Below, in pieces: positions 34,986 through 44,810 of a DNA stretch of 64,000 nt; the first letter of the stretch is position 1; every line of letters starts with the position of its first letter. The DNA is taken from contig JAKAWV010000003.1 of NCBI GenBank assembly GCA_021827205.1, forward strand, positions 1 to 64,000, read 5' to 3'. The position numbers and the translations under genes are program-made. The stretch comes from Pseudomonadota bacterium (GTDB lineage: Bacteria > Pseudomonadota > Gammaproteobacteria > Xanthomonadales > Rhodanobacteraceae). A model generated the notes under the pieces. That model did no database searches and was not told the origin of the DNA. It worked only from the letters and a program-made list of their open reading frames with translations.

Positions 34986-36890
34986 TCATGGCGCCGGCGC
35001 GGGTTCGCTGGCGAGGTAGGTGTAGCCGTCCAGGCCCGCCTCCAGCACGACCAGCAGCGGCGCGGCCTGTGTCGCGTCCACGCCAGCCTCGGCCAGACGC
35101 TGGCGATAGCCGGTGCGCAGCGCGGCGAGGTCGTAGCCGACGTACTCCAGCATCAGCGCGGCGCTGTCGCCGCGGCGGTGGTGGCTGAGCGCGGGCCGGC
35201 CATCGGCGCCGATGCGCACGTTCACCGCATCGGTGTCGCCGAACAGGTTGTGGATGTCGCCGAGGGTTTCCTGATAGGCGCCGACCATGAAAATGCCCAG
35301 GCAATACGGCGCGTGCTCGGGCAGCGCGTGCAACGGCAGGCTGACATCGATGCCGCCGGCGTCCACGTACTGATCGATGCGCCCGTCCGAGTCGCAGGTG
35401 AGATCGGCGATCACGCCGCGCCGCGTCGGTCGCGCATCGAGGCCGGCGATGGGCACGATCGGGAAGATCTGGTCGATGGCCCAGACATCGGGGATCGACT
35501 CGAACACCGAGAAATTGACGAAGTATTTGTCGACCAGTTTCTCGTCGAGTTCGTCCAGCAGCGCGCGCTGCGCGCGTTCCTGCGGATCGAGCCGCGCGCG
35601 CACCGCGTGGGCCAGCGCGTGGAACACATCGTCCAGCGCCGCGCGTTGCGCCAGATCAAGCTGCCCCCGCGCGAACAGCGCCAGGCCCTCGGCGTGGTGC
35701 TGCTGCGCCTCCAGATAAATCTCGGTGGGCGGACGCGCCGCCAGCTCGGCGTGCAGCGCGTGCAGATGGCGCAATACCACGGGCGCATCGGCGGCCAGCG
35801 CGCCGCGCGCGCCGCGTGGCGCGGTTTCGACCTCGCTGACGTTGGTGATCAGCACCGCGTGGTGCGCGGTCATGGCGCGCCCGGCCTCGGTGACGATGCG
35901 CGGCGGCGCCAGGCCTGCGCTGGCGCACAGTTCGGCCAGCGGCTGCACGATGGCCTGCGCGTATTGCTCGATGGCGTAGTTGATCGAGCAACACGAGCGC
36001 GAACGCGTGCCCTCGTAATCCACGCCGAGGCCACCGCCGACATCGATCCAGCGCAGACGCACGCCTTGTTGCGCCAATTGCACGAGGTACTGACCGGCCT
36101 CGCGCATACCCGAGGCGATGTCGCGCAGGTTGGACAACTGCGAACCCATGTGGAAGTGCAGCAGTTGCAGCGCGGCGCCCAGACCCGCCGCGCGCAGGCG
36201 CGCCAGCAGGTCCAGCAATTGGCGTGGGGTCAGGCCGAACTTGGCCTTGTCGCCGCCGGTGTTCTGCCACTTGCCGGCGCCCAGCGTGGCCAGACGCATG
36301 CGCACACCCAGCAGCGGCGTCACGCCCAGCGCGGCGGACTCGCGCATCACATGATCGAGCTCGGAGGGTTTCTCGATGACGATGACCACATCCAGGCCCA
36401 TGCGCCGGCCGATCAGCGCGAGGCGGATGTACTCGGCATCCTTGTAGCCGTTGCACACCACCAGGCTGCCGGGCTTGGCCAGCGCCAGCACCGCCAGCAG
36501 CTCGGGCTTGGAGCCGGCCTCCAGGCCGAAATCGGCGGGCTCGCCGGCGGCGGCCAGCTCGCCGGCCACGCCGCGCTGCTGGTTGACCTTGATCGGATAC
36601 ACCGCGGTGTAGCCGCCGCCATAGCCATGCGCATGCATCGCCGCGGCGAAAGCCTGCTGCAGATGCCGCCGGCGGTGGTGCAGGATGTCTGGAAAGCGCA
36701 GCAGCAGCGGCAGGCGCAGGCCCGCGCCGCGCGCCGCGGCCACGGCTTCGGCCAGCGCCAGCGCGGGGCCGTCGTCACCCTGCGGACGCGCCGTGACGCG
36801 GCCCTGATCGTCGATATCGAAATAGCCATCGCTCCAGTAGGGCATGGCATAGGTGTGGCGCGCGGCGTCGCGGTCCCAGCGTTCCGTCAT
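34986..36890 (-). CDS. speA: Biosynthetic arginine decarboxylase
   Basis: PLP enzyme of 634 residues that converts arginine to agmatine, the first step of putrescine/spermidine synthesis. The alanine-racemase-like barrel includes the PLP lysine in YPIKVNQQRGVAGEL, the LHFHMGSQLSNLRD strand and the DVGGGLGVDYEGTRS loop; the C-terminal domain carries the DSDGRIDQ element. Length matches the family (about 630-660). The start at 36890 follows GGGAG; longer starts lack homology. It is divergently transcribed from speE across 190 bp that must hold both promoters. Confidence 0.95.
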   Translation of the reverse strand: MTERWDRDAARHTYAMPYWSDGYFDIDDQGRVTARPQGDDGPALALAEAVAAARGAGLRLPLLLRFPDILHHRRRHLQQAFAAAMHAHGYGGGYTAVYPIKVNQQRGVAGELAAAGEPADFGLEAGSKPELLAVLALAKPGSLVVCNGYKDAEYIRLALIGRRMGLDVVIVIEKPSELDHVMRESAALGVTPLLGVRMRLATLGAGKWQNTGGDKAKFGLTPRQLLDLLARLRAAGLGAALQLLHFHMGSQLSNLRDIASGMREAGQYLVQLAQQGVRLRWIDVGGGLGVDYEGTRSRSCCSINYAIEQYAQAIVQPLAELCASAGLAPPRIVTEAGRAMTAHHAVLITNVSEVETAPRGARGALAADAPVVLRHLHALHAELAARPPTEIYLEAQQHHAEGLALFARGQLDLAQRAALDDVFHALAHAVRARLDPQERAQRALLDELDEKLVDKYFVNFSVFESIPDVWAIDQIFPIVPIAGLDARPTRRGVIADLTCDSDGRIDQYVDAGGIDVSLPLHALPEHAPYCLGIFMVGAYQETLGDIHNLFGDTDAVNVRIGADGRPALSHHRRGDSAALMLEYVGYDLAALRTGYRQRLAEAGVDATQAAPLLVVLEAGLDGYTYLASEPAPAP

Positions 36891-37080
36891 GGCGGGCTCT
36901 CCCGTGGTCATCGAGTGGATGGCGTCGCAGCGGCGGGCCTGGACGCGCGGGCAACCTCGACCGGAAGCCTTGCACGCCGCGGGGTCGAAACCGCGCGTAG
37001 TGTAGCCGGCGGCGCCGGCGACATCGCGAAGCATGCGCAGGCGCCGGCTACAATCGCGCTTCATTTTCGAGCGCGTCGCC

Positions 37081-37932
37081 ATGACCGAGACCTGGTTCAC
37101 CGAGCATTACGCCCCCAGCGGGTCGTCCATCGGCTTTCGCGTGCGCGCCAAGCTGCACGAGGAAAAGACGCCGTTCCAGACCATCGCCATTTACGACAGC
37201 ACCGACTGGGGCAGACTGATGGTGATCGACGGCTGCATGATGGTCACCACGCGCGACAATTTCCTGTATCACGAGATGATCGTGCATCCGGCGCTGTACA
37301 CGCATGCGGCGCCGAAGCGCGTGGTGATCATCGGCGGCGGCGATTGCGGCACGCTGCGCGAGGTGCTGCGTCACGCCGAGGTCGAGCACGCGGTGCAGGT
37401 GGAGATCGACGAGCGCGTCACGCGCCTCGCCGAGGAGCACTTTCCAGAGTTGTGCGCGGCCAACGGCGATGCGCGTGCCGAGCTGCGCTTCGACGACGGC
37501 ATCCGCTACATGGCCGAGTGCGCGCCCGGCTCGGTGGATGTGGTGATCGTCGATTCCACCGATCCGGTCGGTCCCGCCGAGGGTTTGTTCAACGCGGCGT
37601 TTTATCGCAGTTGCCATCGCGCGCTGGCCGATGGTGGCGTGCTGGTGCAGCAGTCCGAATCGCCGCTGGCGCATCTGCCGCTGATCCAGGCCATGCGCGC
37701 GGCCATGCGGCAAGCCGGTTTCGGGCCGCCGGCGACCCTGCCGTTTCCGCAGCCGTGCTACCCCACCGGCTGGTGGAGCTGCACGCTGGCGCGCAAGGGC
37801 GCGGCGGCGATCGAGGCGTTCCGCGAGGCCGACGCCGCGGCCAAGCCCTTCGCCACGCGTTATTACAACGCCGGCGTGCATCGCGCCGCGCTGATCGCGC
37901 CGGAGTTCCTGCGCGAGGCGCTGCGCGCCTGA
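37081..37932 (+). CDS. speE: Spermidine synthase
   Basis: Aminopropyltransferase of 283 residues that transfers the aminopropyl group from decarboxylated SAM to putrescine. Visible are the N-terminal WFTEHYAPSG substrate region, the SAM-binding VVIIGGGDCGTLREVLRH, the acidic EIDERVT, and the putrescine loop VIVDSTDPVGPAEGLFNAAF. With speA it provides two of the polyamine steps; agmatinase or agmatine deiminase and speD are not in the window. The ATG at 37081 is the family start. Only seven bases separate it from the next gene, so they are probably cotranscribed. Confidence 0.96.
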   Translation: MTETWFTEHYAPSGSSIGFRVRAKLHEEKTPFQTIAIYDSTDWGRLMVIDGCMMVTTRDNFLYHEMIVHPALYTHAAPKRVVIIGGGDCGTLREVLRHAEVEHAVQVEIDERVTRLAEEHFPELCAANGDARAELRFDDGIRYMAECAPGSVDVVIVDSTDPVGPAEGLFNAAFYRSCHRALADGGVLVQQSESPLAHLPLIQAMRAAMRQAGFGPPATLPFPQPCYPTGWWSCTLARKGAAAIEAFREADAAAKPFATRYYNAGVHRAALIAPEFLREALRA

Positions 37933-37939
37933 GCGGATC

Positions 37940-38851
37940 GTGCACTTGCCGCTGGCCACCTTCGCGTTTCTGCTGCTGCTGATCGCGATCGGGCGCCTGC
38001 TGGCGTGGCGGCGCGTGTTGCCCGAGCGCGCCGCCGACACGCTCAATCTGGTGGTGCTGTACGTCAATCTGCCGGCGATGGTGTTGTTGTACGCATCGCG
38101 TCTGCAGTTGAACCGCGCGCTGTTGGCGGTGGCGGCGATGCCGTGGCTGTTGCTGCTGATCTCCGCCGCTGCCGTATGGCTGTTGGCGCGCGCATTGCGT
38201 TGGCCACGCGCGGTGACGGGCGCGCTGCTGCTGACCGTGCCGCTGGGCAATACCTCGTATCTGGGCTACCCATTGACGCGCGCCATCCTCGGCGCTGCGG
38301 CGTTGCCGTATGCGGTGGCCTACGACCAGTTCGGTTCGTTCCTGATTCTGTCCACGTACGGCGTGCTGATCCTGGCCTGGTACGGCCACGGTGCGCGCCC
38401 GCGGCCCTGGCACATCGCGCGCCGCGTGCTCACCTTTCCGGCGTTTCTGGCGCTGCTGCTGGCGCTGGCCATCGCGCCTGCTCCGCTGCCGCACTGGCTG
38501 ACCGCCATGCTGCACCCGCTGTCCGTGGCGCTGCTGCCGCTGGTGGCGCTGGCGATCGGCGTGCAGCTCAAGCTCAAGCCGGATCGCGAGCATCTGGCCG
38601 CGCTGGGCACGGGTCTGCTGCTGAAAATGCTGGCGCTGCCGCTGCTGGCGCTGTTGCTGGCGCCGCTGCTGGGCCTGCACGGAGCGGCGGCGCACACGGC
38701 GGTGCTGGAGTCGGCGATGCCGCCGATGATCACCGCTGCGGCGCTGGCTTCGATGGCCGGGCTGACGCCGCGCTTGGCCGCGGCCATGGTCAGTTATGGC
38801 ATCGTGCTGATGCTGTTGATCCTGCCGCTGGGCCTGCGCCTGCTGCACTGA
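37940..38851 (+). CDS. AEC-family (auxin efflux carrier-like) permease
   Basis: Inner-membrane transporter of 303 residues with about ten hydrophobic helices and the two-half layout of the AEC/BASS fold. The family mark is LGNTSYLGYPLTRAILG (first-half crossover), with LESAMPPMITAAALASMAGL as the second-half counterpart. It starts at a GTG just after speE. Substrates of AEC proteins are organic acids, amino acids or auxin-like compounds; polyamine-related transport is possible from position but not supported by sequence. Confidence 0.82.
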   Translation: MHLPLATFAFLLLLIAIGRLLAWRRVLPERAADTLNLVVLYVNLPAMVLLYASRLQLNRALLAVAAMPWLLLLISAAAVWLLARALRWPRAVTGALLLTVPLGNTSYLGYPLTRAILGAAALPYAVAYDQFGSFLILSTYGVLILAWYGHGARPRPWHIARRVLTFPAFLALLLALAIAPAPLPHWLTAMLHPLSVALLPLVALAIGVQLKLKPDREHLAALGTGLLLKMLALPLLALLLAPLLGLHGAAAHTAVLESAMPPMITAAALASMAGLTPRLAAAMVSYGIVLMLLILPLGLRLLH

Positions 38852-38888
38852 GCGAATTTCTTCCCGCACCGCACGACGGAGTCGCATC

Positions 38889-39914
38889 ATGTCGCGTCAA
38901 TACACTGTTTCACTGCTCGCCACGGCGCTGCTCAGCCTGGCACCGCTGGTCGGAGCCGCCCCCGCCCCCGCGACCGCGGCCAGCAGCGCGCCGCGCGCGC
39001 GCGCGTCATTGCGACAGTTCGAGCGCGATGTGCTCAGCATCGTCGCCTTGCGCGGCGAGGCCGATCGCCTCGCCGGCGCCGCGGTGCTGGCGCGCGCGGT
39101 GCCGGATCTGCCCGCGGTGCTCACTTACCAGACCTTTCTGGCGCGCGCCGAAGCCGCGCCCGGCGCCGGCGCCGCAGTGCAGTGGGTGGCGCTGGGCAAC
39201 TGCGGCAAGGTCGGTCCGCAGCCCGAGGATTGCATCGATCCCAAGGCGCTGGCGCGGCTGGAAAAACTCGCCCCGGACAATGCCGCTGTGTGGCTGCTGG
39301 CGTTTGATCACGCGCACCAGCGCGGCGATGACAAGGCCGCGCGCGCGGCGCTGGCGCGCGCCGCCGCGGCCACGGAATTCAGCACCTACTACGGCGTGCT
39401 GCTGCATGCCGTGCTCGAAACCACGCGCGCGCTGCCGATGTCGGCGCCGCTGGTGCACGAACTCACCGGCGCCGACGGTAACGCCTACGCGGCGACTTAC
39501 ATGATCGCCGCCGGCAACGTGATGTATCTGCCCACGCCGTCGCTGGCGCCGGTGTTCGAGGCCTGCAAGGCCCCCGGCAAGAACGCCATGCTGCGTGCGC
39601 GGTGCGCGCGCATCGCGCACCTGTTGGCGTGGAGCGATACGGTGATCGCGCGCGCCGCCGGCCTGGCCTTGCAGGAACGTCTTGCGGATAGCGCCGATGC
39701 GCGCGCGCGCATCGCCACCGAGCGCCGCACGCTGGCGTGGCAGACCCAGCAGTTCGCCGTGCAAGTGCTGAAGGCGCGCAACGACCGCGCGTTGGCCGCC
39801 AGGCTGGTGCAACTGGTGCTGGAAGGCGGCACCGAAAACTCGATCCAGCTCGCCCTGTTGCGCAGTCTTGGCATCGACACCACGCCGCCGCTGGATTGGC
39901 AGTCCGGGCGATGA
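38889..39914 (+). CDS. Secreted hypothetical protein (341 aa)
   Basis: Signal peptide (SLLATALLSLAPLVGAAPAP) and an Ala-rich helical mature chain with TPR-like spacing (LARLEKLAPDNAAVWLLAFD, HQRGDDKAARAALARAAAAT). Four cysteines lie in the mature part (GNCGKVGPQPEDC, EACK, ARCARIAH). No catalytic motif visible. Proteins of this type with a helical repeat and N-terminal leader are common in Xanthomonadales, but I do not recognise a family. It follows the permease by 37 bp and may belong to the same transcript. Confidence 0.65.
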   Translation: MSRQYTVSLLATALLSLAPLVGAAPAPATAASSAPRARASLRQFERDVLSIVALRGEADRLAGAAVLARAVPDLPAVLTYQTFLARAEAAPGAGAAVQWVALGNCGKVGPQPEDCIDPKALARLEKLAPDNAAVWLLAFDHAHQRGDDKAARAALARAAAATEFSTYYGVLLHAVLETTRALPMSAPLVHELTGADGNAYAATYMIAAGNVMYLPTPSLAPVFEACKAPGKNAMLRARCARIAHLLAWSDTVIARAAGLALQERLADSADARARIATERRTLAWQTQQFAVQVLKARNDRALAARLVQLVLEGGTENSIQLALLRSLGIDTTPPLDWQSGR

Positions 39915-39984
39915 GCCGCCAGCGGGCATCGGCACGCGCGGACTGGCGCGGCGCGGCGCATGGTGCCGCCGCGTGCGCTCCAGC

Positions 39985-41223
39985 ATGAGCGTGCCCGACC
40001 TATCCAGTCCAGCGCCCGCGCTGGCGCCCGGGCGCACGCGCTATCCGGTGCTGGGCGCGATCAGTTTTTCGCACCTGCTCAACGACATGATGCAGTCGTT
40101 GATGCTGGCCATCTATCCGTTGTTCAAGAGCAATCTGCACCTGAGCTTCGGGCAGATCGGCCTGATCACGCTGGCCTACCAGATCACCGCCTCGATCCTG
40201 CAGCCGTTGGTGGGTTTGTACAGCGACCGCCGGCCGCACCCGTATTCGTTGTCGATCGGCATGGGTTTCACTTTCATCGGATTGCTGCTGCTGGCGCGCG
40301 CCGACAGCTTTGCGCATGTGCTGATGGCGGCGGCCTGCGTCGGCATGGGCTCGTCGATTTTTCATCCCGAGTCCTCGCGCGTGGCGCGCATGGCGGCGGG
40401 CGGACAGCATGGCCTGGCGCAGTCCATATTCCAGGTCGGCGGCAACGCCGGCAGCGCGCTGGGGCCGCTGCTGGCCGCGGCCATCATCATCCCGCACGGG
40501 CAGGCCAGCATTGCGTGGTTTTCCGCTGCCGCGCTGCTGGCCATGGCCGTGCTGTTTTTCGTCGGACGCTGGTCGGGGCAGCAGTCGCATCCGGGCAAAC
40601 GCAAGCCGGTCGCGGCGCCGGTCCACGCGCACCCGCCCAGGCTGGTGCGCAAGACCATGGCGGTGCTGCTGGCGCTGGTGTTCTCCAAGTTTTTCTATCT
40701 GGCGTCCATCAACACCTATCTGATTTTTTATCTGCAGCACCGCTTCCACATCGGCGTGCGCGACGGTCAGGTGCACTTGTTCATTTTCCTCGCCGCGGTG
40801 GCGGCCGGCACCCTGCTGGGCGGACCGATCGGCGATCGCATCGGACGCAAGCGCGTGATCTGGGCGTCGATCCTCGGCATCGCCCCGTTCACGCTGGCGC
40901 TGCCTTATGTCGGCCTGGAAGCCTCGGCGGTGCTCACCGCGATCATCGGCTTTACCCTGGCTTCGGCCTTTCCGGCGATGGTGGTGTACGCGCAGGAGCT
41001 GATGCCCGGCCGCGTCGGCGCGGTGTCGGGGTTGTTCTTCGGCCTGGCGTTCGGGCTGGGCGGCATCGGTGCCGCGGTGCTGGGGCAGCTGGCCGACGGC
41101 ATCGGCATCGTCGGCGTGTACCAGGTGTGCTCGTTCCTGCCGCTGATCGGCCTGCTGGCGTATTTCCTGCCCGATTTGCGCAGCCTGCAGCAGGCCGAAG
41201 CCGTGCCGCAGGCGGCACGCTGA
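39985..41223 (+). CDS. MFS transporter, fosmidomycin-resistance (Fsr)-like
   Basis: Major facilitator protein of 412 residues with twelve predicted helices. The opening GAISFSHLLNDMMQSLMLAI and the helix 2-3 loop SDRRPHPYSLSIGM are characteristic of the fosmidomycin-resistance group; the second-half loop GPIGDRIGRKRVIW is the standard MFS motif A repeat. FHPESSRVARMAAGGQHGLA also fits. It likely exports a drug or metabolite by proton antiport. The ATG at 39985 removes a non-homologous leader. It ends nine bases before the convergent nagA stop. Confidence 0.87.
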   Translation: MSVPDLSSPAPALAPGRTRYPVLGAISFSHLLNDMMQSLMLAIYPLFKSNLHLSFGQIGLITLAYQITASILQPLVGLYSDRRPHPYSLSIGMGFTFIGLLLLARADSFAHVLMAAACVGMGSSIFHPESSRVARMAAGGQHGLAQSIFQVGGNAGSALGPLLAAAIIIPHGQASIAWFSAAALLAMAVLFFVGRWSGQQSHPGKRKPVAAPVHAHPPRLVRKTMAVLLALVFSKFFYLASINTYLIFYLQHRFHIGVRDGQVHLFIFLAAVAAGTLLGGPIGDRIGRKRVIWASILGIAPFTLALPYVGLEASAVLTAIIGFTLASAFPAMVVYAQELMPGRVGAVSGLFFGLAFGLGGIGAAVLGQLADGIGIVGVYQVCSFLPLIGLLAYFLPDLRSLQQAEAVPQAAR

Positions 41224-41232
41224 CTTCAGCGC

Positions 41233-42399
41233 TCAGTCGATGCGCGACTGCGTCGTGGCGTGCAGCTCGCGGATGCCCCCGCACCAGACCGAACGCACCA
41301 TGAGCGCAGCATCCAGCGCGACCAGATCGGCGCGATATCCGGCGGCGATCCGACCGTGACTGCGCTCCAAGCCCAGCACGTTGGCGGGATAGGTTGATGC
41401 CATGCGCAAGGCCTCGTCGAGCGGCACAGCGAGCAAGCGCACCGTGTTGCGCACCGCCGTGGCCATATCCAGGCACGATCCCGCGAGCACGCCATCCGCG
41501 GTTGTGCAGCGACCATCGCGGCAAGTAATGACTCGCCCGTCCAGTTGGAAGTCGACCCTGCCGCCGCCCACGGGCGGCATGGCGTCGGTGACCAGCACGA
41601 CCTTGCCGCGCGGCTTGGCGCTCAGCGCGATGCGCAGCGCTACGGGGTGCACGTGCTGTCCATCGACGATGACGCCGCACCAGCTTGATCGGTCCTCCAG
41701 CGCGGCGCCCACGACCCCGGGCGCGCGTCCCTGCAGTGGCGACATCGCGTTGAACAAATGGGTGAAGCCGCTCATCCCTGCGTCGAGCGCCGTGCGCGTG
41801 ATTTCGTAGCTGGCATCGGTGTGACCCGCCGCGACGATGATGCCGCGCTGGCAAAGCTGTGCGACCAACGTGGGTTCGACCCGCTCAGGCGCCAGCGTGA
41901 CCAGCGTGCGGCCGTGTCCCGGCGCGGCCATCAGCTCAATGTCCGTGGCGTCGATGCCGCGAAACATGCGTGGGTCATGCACGCCCTTGCGTGCGGCCGC
42001 AATGAAAGGCCCTTCGATATGAATGCCAAGTACGCCTGCGATCTTGGCGGCGATCGTCTCGCGCACCGCACCGATACCAACGCGCAGCACCTCGCGCTCG
42101 GAGCTGATCAGCGTCGGCAGCATGCTGGTGGTGCCGAAGCGGCGGTGCGCGCTGGCGATGCGGCGCAGGGTTGCCACGTTGGGTGCGTCGTTGAACAGAA
42201 CGTCGCCGCCGCCATTGACCTGCAAATCAATGAAGCCCGGCGCGAGCACCTGACCACCCAGATCGATCGACTCGCAGTTGCCAAGCGCGGAGGGTTCGGC
42301 GCGCACCACGTCGAGAATGGTGTCGCCCTGCAGACGCACGGCGAGGCCGGTTTCGAGGCCGCGTTCGGTGAGTACACGCGCATTGAGCAGCGCTTGCAT
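41233..42399 (-). CDS. nagA: N-acetylglucosamine-6-phosphate deacetylase
   Basis: Amidohydrolase of 388 residues that removes the acetyl group from GlcNAc-6-phosphate. Metal and substrate sites are visible: GIHIEGPFIAAARKGVHDP, AAGHTDASYE, FTHLFNAMSPLQGR, VIVDGQHVHP and the catalytic aspartate in LVTDAMPPVGGG. The N-terminus QVLAPGFIDLQVNGGGDV and C-terminal ANVLGLERSHGRIAAGYRAD are typical. Its start is one base from the end of the SIS-domain gene, so both are cotranscribed. It functions with the SIS deaminase to give fructose-6-phosphate for glycolysis. Confidence 0.95.
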   Translation of the reverse strand: MQALLNARVLTERGLETGLAVRLQGDTILDVVRAEPSALGNCESIDLGGQVLAPGFIDLQVNGGGDVLFNDAPNVATLRRIASAHRRFGTTSMLPTLISSEREVLRVGIGAVRETIAAKIAGVLGIHIEGPFIAAARKGVHDPRMFRGIDATDIELMAAPGHGRTLVTLAPERVEPTLVAQLCQRGIIVAAGHTDASYEITRTALDAGMSGFTHLFNAMSPLQGRAPGVVGAALEDRSSWCGVIVDGQHVHPVALRIALSAKPRGKVVLVTDAMPPVGGGRVDFQLDGRVITCRDGRCTTADGVLAGSCLDMATAVRNTVRLLAVPLDEALRMASTYPANVLGLERSHGRIAAGYRADLVALDAALMVRSVWCGGIRELHATTQSRID

Positions 42400-42400
42400 G

Positions 42401-43462
42401 TCAGAGTGTCTCCGTGACCTTCTGCAAATGCGGTGGTACGTCGGGGTTATAACCACGACGCAACGCCAGCGCATTGGCCGCGCGATAGAAACTGACGATC
42501 TCCGCGATGGGTGTGCATGCCGAATGTACCGCGGCGGGTACCGCAAGATGTCCTTGCCCGTCGCCTTCAGGTGCGGCGATCCAGACATGCGCGCCGCGTC
42601 CGCGAAACTCCGCAGCCAGTTCCAGTGTGCTCGCCAGGCTCTCATCCTGCTGCGCAAAAACCAGCACCGGGAAGCCGGGTCCGACCAGGGCCATGGGGCC
42701 GTGGCGAACTTCCGCGGTACTGAACGCCTCGGCGTGGATGCCGCAGGTTTCCTTGAGCTTGAGCGCTGCCTCGAGCGCCACGCCGAAGCCGAGGCCGCGC
42801 CCGAGCACGAACAGGTTGCGCGCTTCGGCAAGGCCTTCGCTCAATGCTGACCAGTCCACGCGCCATGCGGCATGCAGCAGTTCGGGGAGCGTGTTGACGG
42901 CGTGCTCCAGCGTGGTGTCCCGTTTCCAGTGCGCGGCCAGATGCAGGATCGCCGCAAGGGCGCAGACGTAGCTCTTGGTCGCGGCCACGCTGGATTCGAT
43001 TCCCGCGTGCAGCGGAATGACGATTTCGGCGGCGGCCGCGAGTGGCGAGTCCTCGGCATTGACCATCGCCACCACGCAGGCGCCCGCGTCACGCGCGGCG
43101 CGTGCGCTGCGCAACAGATCAGGGCTCCGGCCTGATTGCGAGATCGCAAGATAGAGCGCGCCCACAAGACGGGGCGTGGTGGCGTACAGGCTCGCAACCG
43201 AGGGCGACGCCGAAGCGGTGACCACGCCCAGTTGCGTCTCGATGACGTATTTGGCGAACGTCGCCGCGTGATCGGAACTGCCGCGTGCGCAGGTAACCAC
43301 GAATGGTGGCGGAGCCGCGCGCAAACGCACGGCGAGCCGATCAATCACCGCCGCATTGCGACTCAACATGTGGGCGATGGCGTCGGCCGCCTCGGCGGCT
43401 TCGGTGAACATCCGGGTTGGCGGCAATGATGCAGGCGTGGTGTTGCCGGGTTGCGGGTTCAT
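42401..43462 (-). CDS. SIS-domain glucosamine-6-phosphate deaminase (NagB-II type)
   Basis: Protein of 353 residues with two SIS sugar-isomerase domains: CARGSSDHAATFAKYVIE and SQSGRSPDLL in the first, VLGRGLGFGVALEAALKLKE and EVRHGPMALVG in the second. It resembles the isomerase half of GlmS without the glutaminase domain. In chitin-using Xanthomonadales such a protein (NagB-II) replaces classical NagB, converting GlcN-6-P to Fru-6-P and ammonia. It lies directly upstream of nagA and downstream of the LacI gene. The start at 43462 follows AGGGATC. Confidence 0.88.
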   Translation of the reverse strand: MNPQPGNTTPASLPPTRMFTEAAEAADAIAHMLSRNAAVIDRLAVRLRAAPPPFVVTCARGSSDHAATFAKYVIETQLGVVTASASPSVASLYATTPRLVGALYLAISQSGRSPDLLRSARAARDAGACVVAMVNAEDSPLAAAAEIVIPLHAGIESSVAATKSYVCALAAILHLAAHWKRDTTLEHAVNTLPELLHAAWRVDWSALSEGLAEARNLFVLGRGLGFGVALEAALKLKETCGIHAEAFSTAEVRHGPMALVGPGFPVLVFAQQDESLASTLELAAEFRGRGAHVWIAAPEGDGQGHLAVPAAVHSACTPIAEIVSFYRAANALALRRGYNPDVPPHLQKVTETL

Positions 43463-43634
43463 GTTTGATCCCTGGCGGGTACGCAGGACGAGACGTACCG
43501 GATCGCCACACGCTGCGACGTTCGCGCAAAAGCCATCCGCGCGCCATGCTGCGCGCGACTCTGCTGGAGATTCGCAGTGAGGCAAACAGGATGGTCGAAG
43601 CCATTGCCGCGCAACGCAGCGGCTGGCTCGCAGC

Positions 43635-44690
43635 TCAACTCGCCGCAACGGTGATCCGTGCGGGTGCCGTGGAACCGCGTACGACAAGAACCGGGCTGAA
43701 ACCCGGATTCTTCGGCACCTTGATTTCTTGAGCTGAAGCATCGGCAGCCTGCAGATTCGCCAACAGCAGCAGTGCTGCTTGCCGGGCGATGTCCTCGGTT
43801 GCCTGATTGGCCGTGGTCAACGCAGGCCAGGATTGCCTTGAGAACGGGCTGTCTTCGAAGCCCGTGATGGACAGCTCGAACGGCACCTCCATGCCGCTGG
43901 ACTTGGCCGCCGCCAGCACGCCCGCCGCGATCTCGTCGTTGGAACCGAAGATCGCGGTCGGCCGGTCGCGCAGCGCCAGCAGTTTGCGCGCGCCGCGGAA
44001 TCCATCGTCGAACGAATAATCGCCGGGTATCACCAACTTTCGATCCAGCGGCAACCCGTAGTCCTTCAGTGCGCTCTCGTAGCCGAGATAACGCTCGGAG
44101 CTGGATCGGTGCGAGGTGCCACCCCAGATGAACCCGATGCGCTGATGGCCGAGTTGGATCAGGTGCTTGGTGATGTCGTAGGCCGCATCGCGGTCGTCGA
44201 CATACACGCAGGGGTAGCCATCCTGCGGATCGGCCGCGGCCGAAATGATGCGCACGAAAGGGATGCCGTGCGTAGCCAAGGCGCTGATCAATTCGGCGCG
44301 CTCCGACATCGGTGGCGCCAGCACCAGCCCGGCGAGGTGCGAGTGCCGCACCAGATCGAGCAATTCCTCCAGCAGCGTGGCCGAGGACGAATCGCAAGGA
44401 TGAATCTGCAAGCCGAATCCCGCTTCGCGACAGGCCGACAGCACGCCATTCTGTGCGCTGATGATGTAGTACGGATTGGGGTTGTCGTAGACCAGGCCCA
44501 TCGCGTAGGCGCGCGCGCTGCGCAGGTTGCGCGCCGCCATGTTGGGTTGATAGTTCAAATCGTTGATGGCGCGCAGCACCCGCTGTTGCGTGCCAGCGAG
44601 CACCGATGTCTCGCGATTGATGACGCGCGAGACCGTCTTCACGGAAACCTTGGCGCGTTCGGCGACGTCGCGGATCGTGGGGTTGCGCAA
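43635..44690 (-). CDS. LacI-family transcriptional regulator of the GlcNAc/chitin locus
   Basis: DNA-binding repressor of 351 residues. The helix-turn-helix IRDVAERAKVSVKTVSRVIN is followed by the hinge NMAARNLRSARAYAMGLV and a periplasmic-binding-protein-like effector domain (IGFIWGGTSHRSSSERYLGY, AIFGSNDEIAAGVLAAA). The only in-frame start is a TTG at 44690, since a stop closes the frame upstream. It sits between NagP and the deaminase, the position of NagQ/NagR-type regulators. The likely effector is a GlcNAc phosphate or GlcN-6-P. A palindrome at 46488 is its best candidate operator. Confidence 0.88.
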   Translation of the reverse strand: MRNPTIRDVAERAKVSVKTVSRVINRETSVLAGTQQRVLRAINDLNYQPNMAARNLRSARAYAMGLVYDNPNPYYIISAQNGVLSACREAGFGLQIHPCDSSSATLLEELLDLVRHSHLAGLVLAPPMSERAELISALATHGIPFVRIISAAADPQDGYPCVYVDDRDAAYDITKHLIQLGHQRIGFIWGGTSHRSSSERYLGYESALKDYGLPLDRKLVIPGDYSFDDGFRGARKLLALRDRPTAIFGSNDEIAAGVLAAAKSSGMEVPFELSITGFEDSPFSRQSWPALTTANQATEDIARQAALLLLANLQAADASAQEIKVPKNPGFSPVLVVRGSTAPARITVAAS

Positions 44691-44810
44691 GCGCTGGGCT
44701 CTGATTCGTTGGGGCTTGCGATTGGCAAGCGGTCAGACTCGCCCGGATAGTAAGGGAGGCAGGATGACAATGCGACCGTGCGGCAGTCGGTCGCGTCAGA
44801 CATTGCGCGC

